Both the position numbers and the translations under genes were made by a program. From DATLLN01 sp963797175 (GTDB taxonomy: Bacteria > Actinomycetota > Thermoleophilia > Gaiellales > JAICJC01): DNA of 64,000 bases. Positions within the stretch are counted from its first letter, which is position 1. Each line of letters begins with the position of its first letter. Under the pieces are notes generated by a model. That model saw only the letters and a program-made list of their open reading frames with translations. It did not search any database and was not told where the DNA came from. The stretch covers positions 744,001-808,000 of the forward strand of contig CAWCOL010000009.1 in NCBI GenBank assembly GCA_963797175.1. The letters are read 5' to 3'. Of this stretch, positions 46,545 to 56,327 are shown in pieces.

Positions 46545-47462
46545 ATGCGCGCAGCTCGAGTAGCCGCCTGCGCGGGGGTCGTGATGGCGGCGGGACTGAT
46601 CGCCTTCGTGGGGCAGCCGTCCGCGGCGCCGCTCCCGGGCGCGCCCGCCTGCCCGGTGTTCCCGGCCAACAACGTGTGGAACACCCCGGTGGACTCGCTG
46701 CCGGCCGCCGCGAACTCGGCCACGATGATCCACGCGATCGGCGCAACCACCGGCCTGCACCCCGACTTCGGCTCGTTCGCCGGCTACGGCATCCCGATCA
46801 CCGTCGTGCCGGGCACGCAGAAGCGGGTCTCGATCCGGTTCGACTACAACGGCCAGTCGGACAAGGGCCCGTACCCGATGCCCGCCAAGCCGCGCATCGA
46901 GGCCGGCTCCGACCGCCACGTCCTGCTGGTCGACCGCGATCACTGCCGCCTGTTCGAGCTGTGGAACACACGCCACACGGCGTCGGGGTGGCGGGCCGGC
47001 TCCGGCGCGATCTGGGACATGCGCTCGAACGCCCTGCGGCCCGACGGCTGGACGAGCGCCGACGCGGCCGGGCTGCCGATCCTGCCCGGCCTCGTCCGCA
47101 TGGGCGAGGTGCAGGACGGCCTGATCGACCACGCCCTGCGGTTCACGGCGCCCTCGACCTGCGCCGGCCACATCTACCCGGCGCGACACGACGCCGGCTC
47201 CGGCAGCTGCGCTACCAGGCCGCCGATGGGCCTCCGCGTCCGCCTCAAGGCCTCGTTCGACCTGTCCACGTTGTCGCCGCAGGCGCGTGTGATCGGCCAG
47301 GCGCTGAAGACGTACGGCATGATCCTGGCCGACAACGGCTCGCCCTGGTACGTCAGCGGCTTCTCCAGCCCCGGCTTCGACGACGACGACCTGCGCACGC
47401 TCAACCGCATCACGGGCAACGATCTCGAGGTCGTGGACACGAGCGGGTTGGTCAACGGGTGA
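46545..47462 (+). CDS. Exported protein of unknown function
   Basis: A 305-residue protein with a signal peptide (residues 1-27). The mature part begins CPVFPANNVWNTPVD and has LHPDFGSFAGYGIPITVVPG, GPYPMPAKPRIEAG, DRHVLLVDRDHCRLFELW and LRHDAGSG-like (ARHDAGSG) elements. The family is widespread in soil bacteria and has no assigned function. It precedes the DUF1800/DUF1501 pair by 111 bases. Confidence 0.7.
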   Translation: MRAARVAACAGVVMAAGLIAFVGQPSAAPLPGAPACPVFPANNVWNTPVDSLPAAANSATMIHAIGATTGLHPDFGSFAGYGIPITVVPGTQKRVSIRFDYNGQSDKGPYPMPAKPRIEAGSDRHVLLVDRDHCRLFELWNTRHTASGWRAGSGAIWDMRSNALRPDGWTSADAAGLPILPGLVRMGEVQDGLIDHALRFTAPSTCAGHIYPARHDAGSGSCATRPPMGLRVRLKASFDLSTLSPQARVIGQALKTYGMILADNGSPWYVSGFSSPGFDDDDLRTLNRITGNDLEVVDTSGLVNG

Positions 47463-47573
47463 GTTCGTGAGATCCCCCGGCTGCGTGAGGCCGGGCGCTG
47501 CGGCAGCGCGCATCCTGGGAGCGGGTTGCCTCCGCCTGCGCGGGGGCGCGGGTCCGATGGGGAGGTCTGAGCA

Positions 47574-48974
47574 ATGACGACGCTGCAGTACCCGAAGCTG
47601 CCGACGACGCAGACGCGGGGCCACTTCCAGCGCCTGCTGTGGCGGGCCGGGTTCTCGGGCACGCGCGCGCAGATCGACCACTACCAGAGCCTGGGTCTCT
47701 ACCACGCCATCATCGCGCTGCTGACGCCGGCCAAGACCAGCGTCCTGGTCGGTCCCGCCCCCACGGACAACCACCAGCCGATCGCGCCGCTGGACTCGTG
47801 GGGCCACGACTGCCTGTGGTGGCTCGACCGCATGGTGCGCAGCCGCAACCAGCTGGTCGAGCGGATGACGCTGAACCTGCACGACCTGTTCGCCACCAGC
47901 AACTCCGGCGTGGGCAACACCCGCCACATGCTGCGGCAGAACCGCCTGCTGCGGACGTACGCCCTGGGCAGCTTCCCGGCGCTCCTGAACGAGATCACCC
48001 ACGACCCGGCGATGCTGCTGTGGCTGAACGGCGCCGACTCGAACAGGTGGGAGCCGAACGAGAACTACGGGCGCGAGGTGATGGAGCTGTTCTGCCTGGG
48101 CAACGACCCGGCGCTCGAGTCGCTCACCTACGGCCTCTGGCAGAACGCCCACATGTACACCCAGGACGACATCCACAACGCCGCCCGGGCGCTGACCGGG
48201 TGGCGGTACGACTGGAACAAGTCCTCCACCGGCACGCTGGCGCAGCGCGAGGACCCGACGTTCTACGACCCGACCTGGCACGACACCGGCACCAAGACGA
48301 TCTTCGGCCACACCGGCACCTGGAACTGGCAGGACGTCTGCAAGCTGATCGTCAACCACCCGAACCACGCGCCGTACCTGTGCTACTCGCTGTGGAACTA
48401 CTTCCACGCGACGCCGCCGCCGCAGGACGCGATGGAGCTGATGGTGAACGAACTACAAGGCGTCCGGGCACCTGCTGGCGCCCGTGCATCCAGGTGATCC
48501 TGCGCCACCCGGCGATGTGGGCGAACCTCGACGCGCCCGACCTGGTCAAGCCGCCGATCGTGTTCATCGCATCCGGGCTGCGGATGCGGAACCACTACAT
48601 CACCAGCAACAGCGTGGAGCTGGATCCTGGACGGGATGGGGCAGGTGCCGTTCTACCCGCCCAACGTCTCGGGCTGGAAGCAGGGCCCCGCGTTCCTGAA
48701 CACGAACACCGTCCGCGCCTACTGGACGGCGGCCGACTATCTGATCGGCAACGCCATCGCCGACCCGGGCACGCAGACACCGACCGGCGCCGTCGGCGGC
48801 GCGTCGACGTGGCTGGGGCTGCCCTGGGTCTCGGACGACACGCACACCAAGCTCGTCACCTACGCGACGACCTACGAGACGCGGCACGCGCCGCTCTCGA
48901 GCCACGACCGGATCGAGCGGCAGAAGGTGATCCGCGCCCTGCTGATGGCAGGGCCGGACGGTCTGCTGCACTGA
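47574..48974 (+). CDS. DUF1800 family protein (three frameshifts)
   Basis: A protein of about 465 residues. The first 290 are in one frame (HFQRLLWRAGFSGT, LNLHDLFATSNSGV, NENYGREVMELFCLG, DIHNAARALTGWRYD), all typical of DUF1800. The rest is spread over other frames (VILRHPAMWANLDAPDLVKPP split, then WILDGMGQVPFYPPNVSGW). Breaks near 48455, 48486 and 48620 are each explained by one extra base. DUF1800 genes are nearly always paired with DUF1501, as here. Their function is unknown but probably envelope-related. Confidence 0.83.
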
Positions 48975-48996
48975 CGAAACGCCCCGGGGGGATCTC

Positions 48997-50397
48997 ATGA
49001 GCAACTGCGGCTGCAACGACTGGATGACCACGCAACGGCGCACGATGCTGCGCCGCCAGGGCGACCGCGTGCCCCTGCCCCGGGCCGTGCTCGAGGGCGC
49101 GACCGCGGGCCTCTCGCGGCGCGACTTCCTGCGCAACGGCGCCGTCGGGTTCCTCACGGTGTACGGCGCGCAGGCGCTCTCGTGGAGCAGGATCTGGGAG
49201 GCGGCCGCGGCCAGCGCCGCCGCGCCCGGCGGCGACCCGATCATCGTCAGCATCTTCCTGGACGGCGGCAACGACGGGCTGAACACGCTGGTGCCGATCA
49301 CGGGCGCGAACTACTCGGCCTACGTGACCAAGCGGCCGCACATCAAGCTCGACCCGGCCTCCTGCCTGCCGCTGGCCGGGCCGGCCGCGTCGCCCGACTT
49401 CGCCTGGAACCCGAACGCCACCGGCCTGCAGTCGCTGTACGACGCCGGCAAGATGGCCGTGATCCCGTCGGTGGACTACATGCCGCCCGACCTGTCGCAC
49501 TTCCACTCGCGCGCGTTCTGGCAGGCCGGCGAGCTGGTGGCCGACCCGGCCGTCGGCTGGCTGGGCAAGTGGATCGACCAGAACGGCGCGGCCGACAACC
49601 CGCTCCAGGCGCTGTCGGTGGACTGGTCGCTGGACGGCTCGCTGAAGAGCGACCAGAACCCGGTGGCCGTGCTGACCAGCGTGGACGACGCCCAGTTCTC
49701 GATGGGCACGGTCTGGCAGGACCCGTCGCTGATGGTGGACACGCTCGACTCGCTGACGCAGCGTTCCGCGGCGAACACCGCGATGGCCGCAGCGGACGGC
49801 GCGCTGGGCGGCGCCGTCACGATCGCCAACGAGCTGGCGCAGCTGCCGGACACCACCCTGCCGCCGACCGGTGTCGGCTACGACACCACCGACCCGACCT
49901 CGTTCGAGCAGCGCCTGTCCACGCTGGCCTGGCTGATCAACTCGAACGTCGGCATCCGCGTCGCCTGCCTCTCCTACGACGAGGGCTTCGACTTCCACGA
50001 CTCGCAGCTCGATCGCCAGGGCGGGATCATGACCCGGCTCTCACGCGGCCTCAGCGCGTTCCAGGCCGACCTCGAGGCGCGCGGTATCGCCGACCGCGTC
50101 ATCACCCTGGTCTGGAGCGAGTTCGGGCGCCGCGTCGAGGACAACGACTCGGGCGGCGGCGGCACCGACCACGGCGCCGGCGGCCTGGCGATGGTGATCG
50201 GCACCGGCGTCAAGGGCGGCATCGCCTCCGAGTTCCCCGGCATCCGCGACCAGGACCTGGACGAGTGGGGCAACCTCAAGGTGCCGACCGACTACCGCCA
50301 GATCTACACGTCGCTGCTGGGCGACTGGATGGGCACCGACCCGGCCGACGTGATCCCGAACGCGGGCAGCTATCCCGCGCTCGACCTGGTCGCGTAG
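48997..50397 (+). CDS. DUF1501 Tat-exported protein
   Basis: A 466-residue intact protein. SRRDFLRNG near residue 40 is a twin-arginine signal, followed by a hydrophobic stretch. IFLDGGNDGLNTLVP and DLSHFHSRAFWQAG, SEFGRRVEDNDSGGGGTDHG mark DUF1501, a relative of sulfatases and alkaline phosphatases. GGGGGG precedes the ATG by 7 bases. It follows DUF1800 by 22 bases. The N-terminal 35 residues before the Tat motif include CGCND, which is unusual. Confidence 0.88.
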   Translation: MSNCGCNDWMTTQRRTMLRRQGDRVPLPRAVLEGATAGLSRRDFLRNGAVGFLTVYGAQALSWSRIWEAAAASAAAPGGDPIIVSIFLDGGNDGLNTLVPITGANYSAYVTKRPHIKLDPASCLPLAGPAASPDFAWNPNATGLQSLYDAGKMAVIPSVDYMPPDLSHFHSRAFWQAGELVADPAVGWLGKWIDQNGAADNPLQALSVDWSLDGSLKSDQNPVAVLTSVDDAQFSMGTVWQDPSLMVDTLDSLTQRSAANTAMAAADGALGGAVTIANELAQLPDTTLPPTGVGYDTTDPTSFEQRLSTLAWLINSNVGIRVACLSYDEGFDFHDSQLDRQGGIMTRLSRGLSAFQADLEARGIADRVITLVWSEFGRRVEDNDSGGGGTDHGAGGLAMVIGTGVKGGIASEFPGIRDQDLDEWGNLKVPTDYRQIYTSLLGDWMGTDPADVIPNAGSYPALDLVA

Positions 50398-50551
50398 GAC
50401 GCGCTGACCGGGGGCACCGGCGGCCACGTCGGTGGCATACTCGCGTACGTGAAGACCATCGCGCGTGCCGGCGCGGGCACGAGCTGCGCGCCCGCGCGAA
50501 CCGACCGGTGGTCGCGGCCGTAGATCCAGCGTGCTGAAGGAGGTTCCACGT

Positions 50552-51103
50552 ATGCGACGAGGCATCCTCGCGGCGGTCGTGCTGGCCGCGCTGGCCGCGC
50601 CCGCGACCGCTCAGGCACACGTCGAGATCACCCCGGACGAGGTCGCACCCGGCGCCGGCGCGCTGTGGACGATCACCTCGCCCAACGAGAACCAGAGCCA
50701 GGCCCTGACCGGCCTCACGGTCACGCTGCCGGACGGCCTCGAGGTCGAGGCGATCGCGCCCACGCCAGGTTTCACGGCTCAGATCGTCCGCGACCAGTCC
50801 GGGCACGCCACGGCGCTCTCCTGGCAGGGCGGCAGCATCGCGCCCGACCAGCTCGGCCTGTTCCAGTTCTCCGGCTCGGTCGGCACCTCGGACGGCGACC
50901 TCCAGCTGGTGGCCGTGCAGACGTTCGCCGACGGCTCCCAGAAGACGTGGCGGGGCACGGCCGTCATCCACGTCGGCAGCGAGTCCACCGCCGCCTCCGA
51001 CAGCACGGCGCGCGCCCTCGGCGGAGTGGCGATCGTGCTGGCGCTGGCCGCCGCCGTGATCGGCCTGCTGGCGTGGAGGGCATCGCGCCGCGCGCACGCC
51101 TGA
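50552..51103 (+). CDS. YcnI/DUF1775 copper-binding protein (third)
   Basis: A 183-residue exported protein with an AAGGAGGTT ribosome site. The signal peptide ends ATAQA, exposing HVEITPDEV, a canonical YcnI start. Tandem elements GFTAQIVRDQSGHATALSW and VQTFADGSQKTW match the second copy. A C-terminal helix anchors it. The end overlaps the next CopC-CopD gene by 31 bases. Confidence 0.87.
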   Translation: MRRGILAAVVLAALAAPATAQAHVEITPDEVAPGAGALWTITSPNENQSQALTGLTVTLPDGLEVEAIAPTPGFTAQIVRDQSGHATALSWQGGSIAPDQLGLFQFSGSVGTSDGDLQLVAVQTFADGSQKTWRGTAVIHVGSESTAASDSTARALGGVAIVLALAAAVIGLLAWRASRRAHA

Positions 51104-53554
51104 TCGCGCTCGGCGCCGGGCTGGCGCTCGTCCCCGGGGTGCTGTCGCCGGCCGTCGCCTGGGGCCACGCGAACCTGCTGCGCACGCAGCCCGCGATCGG
51201 CTCCGTCGTCAAGACGGCGCCCCAGGTCGTGCTCCTGCACTTCGACCAGGAGGTGCGGCCGGTCGCCGGCGGTACGCAGGTTATTGACTCCAAGGGCAAC
51301 AACGTCATGGCCGGCCCGGCCAGGACGGCGCCGTCGGACGTGCGGACGCTGGTCATCCCCCTCCAGCCCGGCCTGCCCGACGGCGACTACACGGTGCGGT
51401 GGAACATCGTCTCCACCGACGGCCACATCGAGATCGGGGTGTTCCCGTTCGGCGTCGGGAGCGGCCGCGCGCCGCCCCAGGCGGCCTCGTTCTCGGGCAG
51501 CTCGGAGGACTGGAACTACATCGCCGCCCGCGCCGCCTACTTCGCCGGCCTGCTGCTCCTGATCGGCGGCGTCGTCTTCCGCCTCGCCGTGTTCGCGCCG
51601 GCGCTGGCGCGCGCGCCGGAGGAGTCGCGGAAGCTGATGGCGGTGCGCGAGCGGCCACCGCGCAAACCAGGTGCTCGGCGATCTCGGCGGCGCTGGCACT
51701 GGCGGGCGGATGGATCGCGCTCACGATCCAGGGAGCGGACGTCGCCGGGGTCAGCTTCTGGGAGGCGTTCGACCACCGCGGCCCGGTCGCCTCGGCCATC
51801 CAGTCCACCCGGTTCGGCCGCGAGTTCGGCCACGGCATCGACGTCACGGCCGGCTTCACCGTGCTGGTCGCCCTCGCCTACGCGGCCGCCCCCTACGGCC
51901 GGAAGATCGCGCTCGGCCTGCTCGGCGTCCCCGCCATCGCGCTGGGCGTGTGGGCGCTGGCCGTCCCCGGCATCTCCGGCCACGCCGGCGACCCCGGCCG
52001 CGGCCTGTGGGTGGTCGCCGTCGACGCCCTGCATGTCGCCGCCGCCGCGATCTGGGCCGGCGGGCTGGTGCAGCTGGCCTGGGTCGCGCCGCACGCGACG
52101 CGGGGAATGCCCGACGGCGCGCGCGAGCAGGCGCGGTCGGCGATCGCCCGCCGGTTCTCGACGATCGCCCTCGGCTGCGTGATCGTGGTCGCCGTCACCG
52201 GCGGCGTGCGCGCGCTGAAGGAGGTCGGCGCGGTCTCGGAGATCTGGACGACCAGCTACGGGCGGACGCTGATCGTGAAAACGGTGCTGCTGGCCATCCT
52301 GATCGTGCTCGGCTACCGCAACCGGCACATGCTCGACCGGTTCACGAGCCTGCGCCGCTCGGTGACGGTCGAGATCGGGGCTGATGGCCGGCCTGGTCGT
52401 GCGCCGTCGCGCTGCTCACCAACCTCCCGCCCGCGAACACGCCGCCGTCGCTGGTCGCGGCCGGCGGGCCGGCGGCGCCCAGCGGCGGGCCGGCCCGAGT
52501 CGCCCTGCCCGGCGGCGCGCGGCTGGCGTACTGGCCGGGCACGGCCGGGACGAACGTGCTCGACGTGCAGGTGCCCGGTGGCGCGCGGCCGACCGCGGTG
52601 CTCCAGCTGCCGGGCGGCGGCACCCGCTCGGTCACGTTCGATCGCGCCGCCGGCGGCGCCTACACCGCCTTCGTCGACCACCTGCCGGCCGGCCAGGTCT
52701 CGGCCACGATCAGCGCGGGCGCGAAGACCTACGCCGCCCGCCTGGCGATCGGCGCGCGCGGCCCGGGCGCGGGGCCCGCGCCACCGCCGGCCGCGCGGGG
52801 GACGGTCGCGGCGGGCGAGGCCGCGGACATGGCCGTCGCCCTCCAGCGGGTGGGGCGCCGCACGGCCCGCGTCACCCTGATCGGCGCCGGCGGCGGCGCC
52901 CCGCGCACGGCGCTGGCACTGGTGGACGGCCACCCGGCCGTGCCCTGCGCGGCGACCGTCACCGTCTGCTTCACCGCGCCGGTGCCGCCGGGGGCGTCAA
53001 CGGTGCAGGTGGTCGTCCAGCGGCCCGGCCGCGAACCCGTGCACGCCGCCCTCGACCTGGCCGCCAGCGGCGCCCCGTCGGCCGCGTCGATGGTGACGCG
53101 CTCCGGCGCCGCACTGCGTGCGCTGCGGTCGGTCGTGATCGACAACGTGCTCGCCTCCGACCCCGACCACTCGGTGCGCAGCACCTTCGTGGTCAACCGC
53201 CCCGACCGGCTCGGCCTCTCGGCCAGCTCAGGGGCGCAGTCGCGCATCATCGGCACCGAGCGGTGGGATCGCACCAGCCCCACGGGCAGCTGGCAGAAGC
53301 ACGCGACCACCCCGGTCAAGGTGCCCGATCCCTACTGGGTGCCGGGCGGGACGGCCGCCTACGTGGTCGGCGGGACGCCCTCGACGGTGGACGTGACGCT
53401 GGCGCAGAGCGGCGCGTCGCCGGTGTTCTACCGGCTGCGGATCGACCGGTCGTCCGGCCGGGTGCTGCACCTGGAGATGATCACCGCGGCGCACTTCATG
53501 AACGAGCGCTACCGCGACTTCGACCAGGCGCCACGGGTGACGCCGCCCGCCTGA
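51073..53554 (+). CDS. CopC-CopD-type protein, second copy (frameshifted)
   Basis: About 825 residues after correction. The GTG at 51073 leads to a signal peptide ending AWG and mature HANLLRTQPA. The CopC second site reads STDGHIEIG in place of the usual SADGHP. The CopD membrane part follows in another frame (VDALHVAAAAIWAGGL, TTSYGRTLIVKTVLL). Then comes a long extracellular part (52400-53554) with YRLRIDRSSGRVLHLEM and no recognised fold. Breaks lie near 51655 (one missing base), 52377 and 52402 (one extra base each). Confidence 0.78.
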
Positions 53555-54101
53555 TCACACGACCGAGCCTGCGGGGCCGGGGCCGCATCGCGGCGGCGAC
53601 GATCACGATCACGCCGGCGGCGATCAGCACGTCGCCGACCGAGAAGACGTTGCCCCACGGGAGCCAGCCCGGCGCCGCCCAGCGATCGACCAGCCAGGGA
53701 AGCGAGGGCGAGGCGGTCGCCACGCTGTTGTTGTGCACGCCGTCGTAGGAGATGCCCGCATCCGCCAGCGCCGACGGCAGCGCGGGCATGTGCCCGCCGT
53801 TGGCCACGATCGCCACGAGGTTCGCCAGCATGCCGAGCCCGGCGACGGCCATCCCCGGCAGCCGGGCGTTGATCAGCGTGACGGCCACCAGCCCGGCGTA
53901 CGACGCGATCTGCAGCGCCGTGGCGACGCGGTCGCCGACCGAGAAGCTGGCCAGCGCCGACGGGTAGGCGACGAGCTGGAGCGCGATGGCGGCGTAGAAG
54001 AGCCAGGCCGCGCGCAGCCGCAGGTGCGCGAGCTCGCCCGCGCGGCCGCCCAGCAGCAGGCCAAGCAGCAGGCCGGCGGCGACCGCGGTCAGCAGGAACA
54101 C
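53496..54101 (-). CDS. DUF5317 membrane protein
   Basis: A 201-residue protein with four or five membrane segments. Signature elements are NGGHMPALPSAL and LPWGNVFSVGDVLIAAGV, typical of the DUF5317 family found in Gram-positive bacteria beside HD-GYP genes. The GTG at 54101 follows the upstream TGA by one base. Its C-terminus overlaps the CopC-CopD gene by 59 bases on the opposite strand. Function unknown. Confidence 0.8.
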   Translation of the reverse strand: MFLLTAVAAGLLLGLLLGGRAGELAHLRLRAAWLFYAAIALQLVAYPSALASFSVGDRVATALQIASYAGLVAVTLINARLPGMAVAGLGMLANLVAIVANGGHMPALPSALADAGISYDGVHNNSVATASPSLPWLVDRWAAPGWLPWGNVFSVGDVLIAAGVIVIVAAAMRPRPRRLGRVIRRAASPVAPGRSRGSARS

Positions 54102-54102
54102 G

Positions 54103-55956
54103 TCAGCTCGCCGCCCGCTGCTGATCGTCGCCGGCGGCCTGCTCACCCGCGGCGAGGTGCTTCTCGAGCGCCGCCACGACGCGGGCGTCGAACTGCGTCC
54201 AGCACCGGCGGCGCAGCTCGGCGACCGCCTCGTCGGCGCTGCCGGCGGCCCGGTACACGCGGTCGGAGGTCATCGCGTCGAAGGCGTCGGCGACCAGGAT
54301 GATGCGCGAGCCGAGCGGGATGTCCTCGCCGGCCAGCCCGAGCGGATAGCCGGAGCCGTCCCACCACTCGTGGTGGTGGCGGATCCAGCGGTCGACGGGG
54401 GAGACGCCGAGACCCTCGAGCAGCCGGTAGCCGAGCTCCGCGTGCTCGCGCATCATGCGCATCTCGTCGGCGTCAAGCTTGCCCGGCTTCTGCAGGATCC
54501 GGTCGGGGATCGCGATCTTGCCGAGGTCGTGGAGCAGCCCGGCCAGCCGCACCTGCTCGACGGTCTCGTCGTCCATGTCCATGGCCCGCGCGATGCCGAC
54601 GACCAGCCGCGAGACGGACTGGGAGTGGGCGCCGGCGTACACGTCCTTCGCGTCCACCACGCGAATCAGGCTCTCGGCCGCGCGCAGCCGGGCGTGGCGC
54701 TCGGCCGTCTCGGCCAGCTCCTCCGGCGTGAAGATGCGCACGACGTTGGGGCTGTAGACGCATGACCGGTTCTTTCCGTGATCCTTGGCCCAGTAGAGCG
54801 CACTGTCGGCCACGCGCAGCAGCTCGTCCCGGCCGGTCGCCATGTGCGGGTGGGTGGCGATGCCGACGCTGACGGTGATCGACTCGCCGTGCGGCGAGAC
54901 GGCGCCCCAGAGCTTGGCGTGCAGGCGCTCCAGCTGCGCGTACGCGCCCTCCTCGTCGGCGCCGGGCATGACCAGCGCGAACTCCTCGCCGCCGATCCGG
55001 TAGGTGCAGTCGCTGCCGTACTCCTCCTGGAGGATGTCGGACAGCATCTGCAGCACCTGGTCGCCGACCGGATGCCCGTAGCGGTCGTTGATCGACTTGA
55101 AGTCATCGATGTCGATCAGCGCCAGTGCCAGCCCCTCGTCCGTTCCGGCCTCGAGCGCCTCGCGCAGGTCGGTGTGGAACGAGCGGTGGTTGCGCAGCAG
55201 CGTCAGGCCGTCGGTCTCGGCCGCACGGGTCGCGACCACCGACCGGTAGGCGTAGCGCTGATAGAGGGCGAGGGCGAACAGCGGCCCGGCCAGCAGCAGC
55301 TCCAGCATCGGATCGACCAGCCACAGCGACGTGGCCAGCGCGGCGATGAACGCCATGATCCCGAACGCGGGCCCGGAGTGGGCGAAGTACCCCTCGATCA
55401 GCCCCTTGATCGAGCCGCCCTGGTACAGGAGCACCACGAAGGAGATGAGCAGCACGTTGACCGCGACGTAGACGCCGCCGTCGAGGAAGACGAGCAGCGT
55501 GATCCGCGGGAAGTCGTGCGCGATCGTGTCGCGGGCGTTCCAGCCGAGCAGCGCACCGGGCAGCGCGGAGAGGAAGACCGAGATCGTGTACGCGGCCGTG
55601 TTGAACGCCCCGCGCAGCCGGCTCGGCTGCTTCGCCTCGCTGATCACCATCGCCAGCAGCGCGACCAGCACGGCGGACTCCCAGCCGAACAGCACCTGGC
55701 AGGCGAGCAGGAACACGAACGCGAGCGAGACGACGCGGTGGCCGCTCTCGTCGAGCGGCACCGGCTTGAGTTCAGCGGCGATCGCGGCGATCGCAAACAC
55801 AACAACACCCGCCACGACGCTGGCGTCGGGCGGGTGTGTCGCGAGCGAGGCCACAGCCCCGGCAATCACGGGGACGGCGGCCGCGATGACCGCGCCCGCA
55901 TATCGCAACAGCCGGGGCGAGTACTCCTGGGACGTTGGAGCTGATTCTGAAGACAC
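54103..55956 (-). CDS. Membrane GGDEF / HD-GYP protein
   Basis: A 617-residue protein. The N-terminal 240 residues hold about seven membrane segments (MASE-like). A GGDEF domain follows (DIDDFKSINDRYGH, RIGGEEFALVMPG; the signature reads GGEEF, an active-type variant). Then an HD-GYP domain: GLLHDLGKIAIPDRIL, REHAELGYRLLEGL and HHHEWWDGSGYPLGL. It could both make and degrade c-di-GMP. The GTG at 55956 with AGGAG just upstream is chosen; the open frame further up crosses the 30-residue peptide gene. It is followed by DUF5317. Confidence 0.88.
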   Translation of the reverse strand: MSSESAPTSQEYSPRLLRYAGAVIAAAVPVIAGAVASLATHPPDASVVAGVVVFAIAAIAAELKPVPLDESGHRVVSLAFVFLLACQVLFGWESAVLVALLAMVISEAKQPSRLRGAFNTAAYTISVFLSALPGALLGWNARDTIAHDFPRITLLVFLDGGVYVAVNVLLISFVVLLYQGGSIKGLIEGYFAHSGPAFGIMAFIAALATSLWLVDPMLELLLAGPLFALALYQRYAYRSVVATRAAETDGLTLLRNHRSFHTDLREALEAGTDEGLALALIDIDDFKSINDRYGHPVGDQVLQMLSDILQEEYGSDCTYRIGGEEFALVMPGADEEGAYAQLERLHAKLWGAVSPHGESITVSVGIATHPHMATGRDELLRVADSALYWAKDHGKNRSCVYSPNVVRIFTPEELAETAERHARLRAAESLIRVVDAKDVYAGAHSQSVSRLVVGIARAMDMDDETVEQVRLAGLLHDLGKIAIPDRILQKPGKLDADEMRMMREHAELGYRLLEGLGVSPVDRWIRHHHEWWDGSGYPLGLAGEDIPLGSRIILVADAFDAMTSDRVYRAAGSADEAVAELRRRCWTQFDARVVAALEKHLAAGEQAAGDDQQRAAS

Positions 55957-56014
55957 CGATCTCCTGAACCTATCGGTCAGATCGGGTATGGCCCTTGAGC
56001 GGAACCTGTGAGGT

Positions 56015-56107
56015 TCAGCCCCACTTGATTCCGGCGCCGGCGGCCAGAGCGTAGGAGGCGAGCGCACCCAGCACGAGCGCGACGCGAGCGGTCTTCCACT
56101 TGATCAT
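56015..56107 (-). CDS. 30-residue membrane micropeptide
   Basis: An ATG at 56107 preceded by a strong GGGAGGTG ribosome site opens a 30-codon frame ending in TGA. The peptide begins MIKWK, has a hydrophobic helix (VALVLGALASYALAAG) and ends IKWG, so Lys-Trp pairs flank both membrane faces. It lies 58 bases upstream of the GGDEF/HD-GYP gene on the same strand. No overlapping gene explains the ribosome site. No homologue is known to me. Confidence 0.6.
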   Translation of the reverse strand: MIKWKTARVALVLGALASYALAAGAGIKWG

Positions 56108-56183
56108 CGGACACCTCCCTTCGAAGATGGGATGGAGCGGTCGGGTTCAGGCCTGAGAGGTCCGTGGCCCGGCGAGGTGTGAG

Positions 56184-56281
56184 CCGTTCGGGGGTGGTGC
56201 GGGGGCCGCGTACAGGAGCCGCTTCAGGCGTAGACACGTGATAGCGGCCGCCGGGTCAGACCGATTCCCCCATTCGGGGGG
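56184..56281 (-). promoter_or_regulatory. Two CCCCCGAAY elements upstream of the peptide and GGDEF gene
   Basis: On the minus strand CACCCCCGAACGG (56197-56184 region) and CCCCCGAATGGGGG (56280-56267 region) lie 77 and 160 bases before the micropeptide ATG. The second is an inverted repeat. Both match the element before the EAL-HDOD gene. The interval 56108-56327 holds nothing else I recognise. Confidence 0.4.
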
Positions 56282-56327
56282 TCATGCGCCCGCACTTGAC
56301 CGATTCTTTTGGGCGGCCGGAAGCGCG

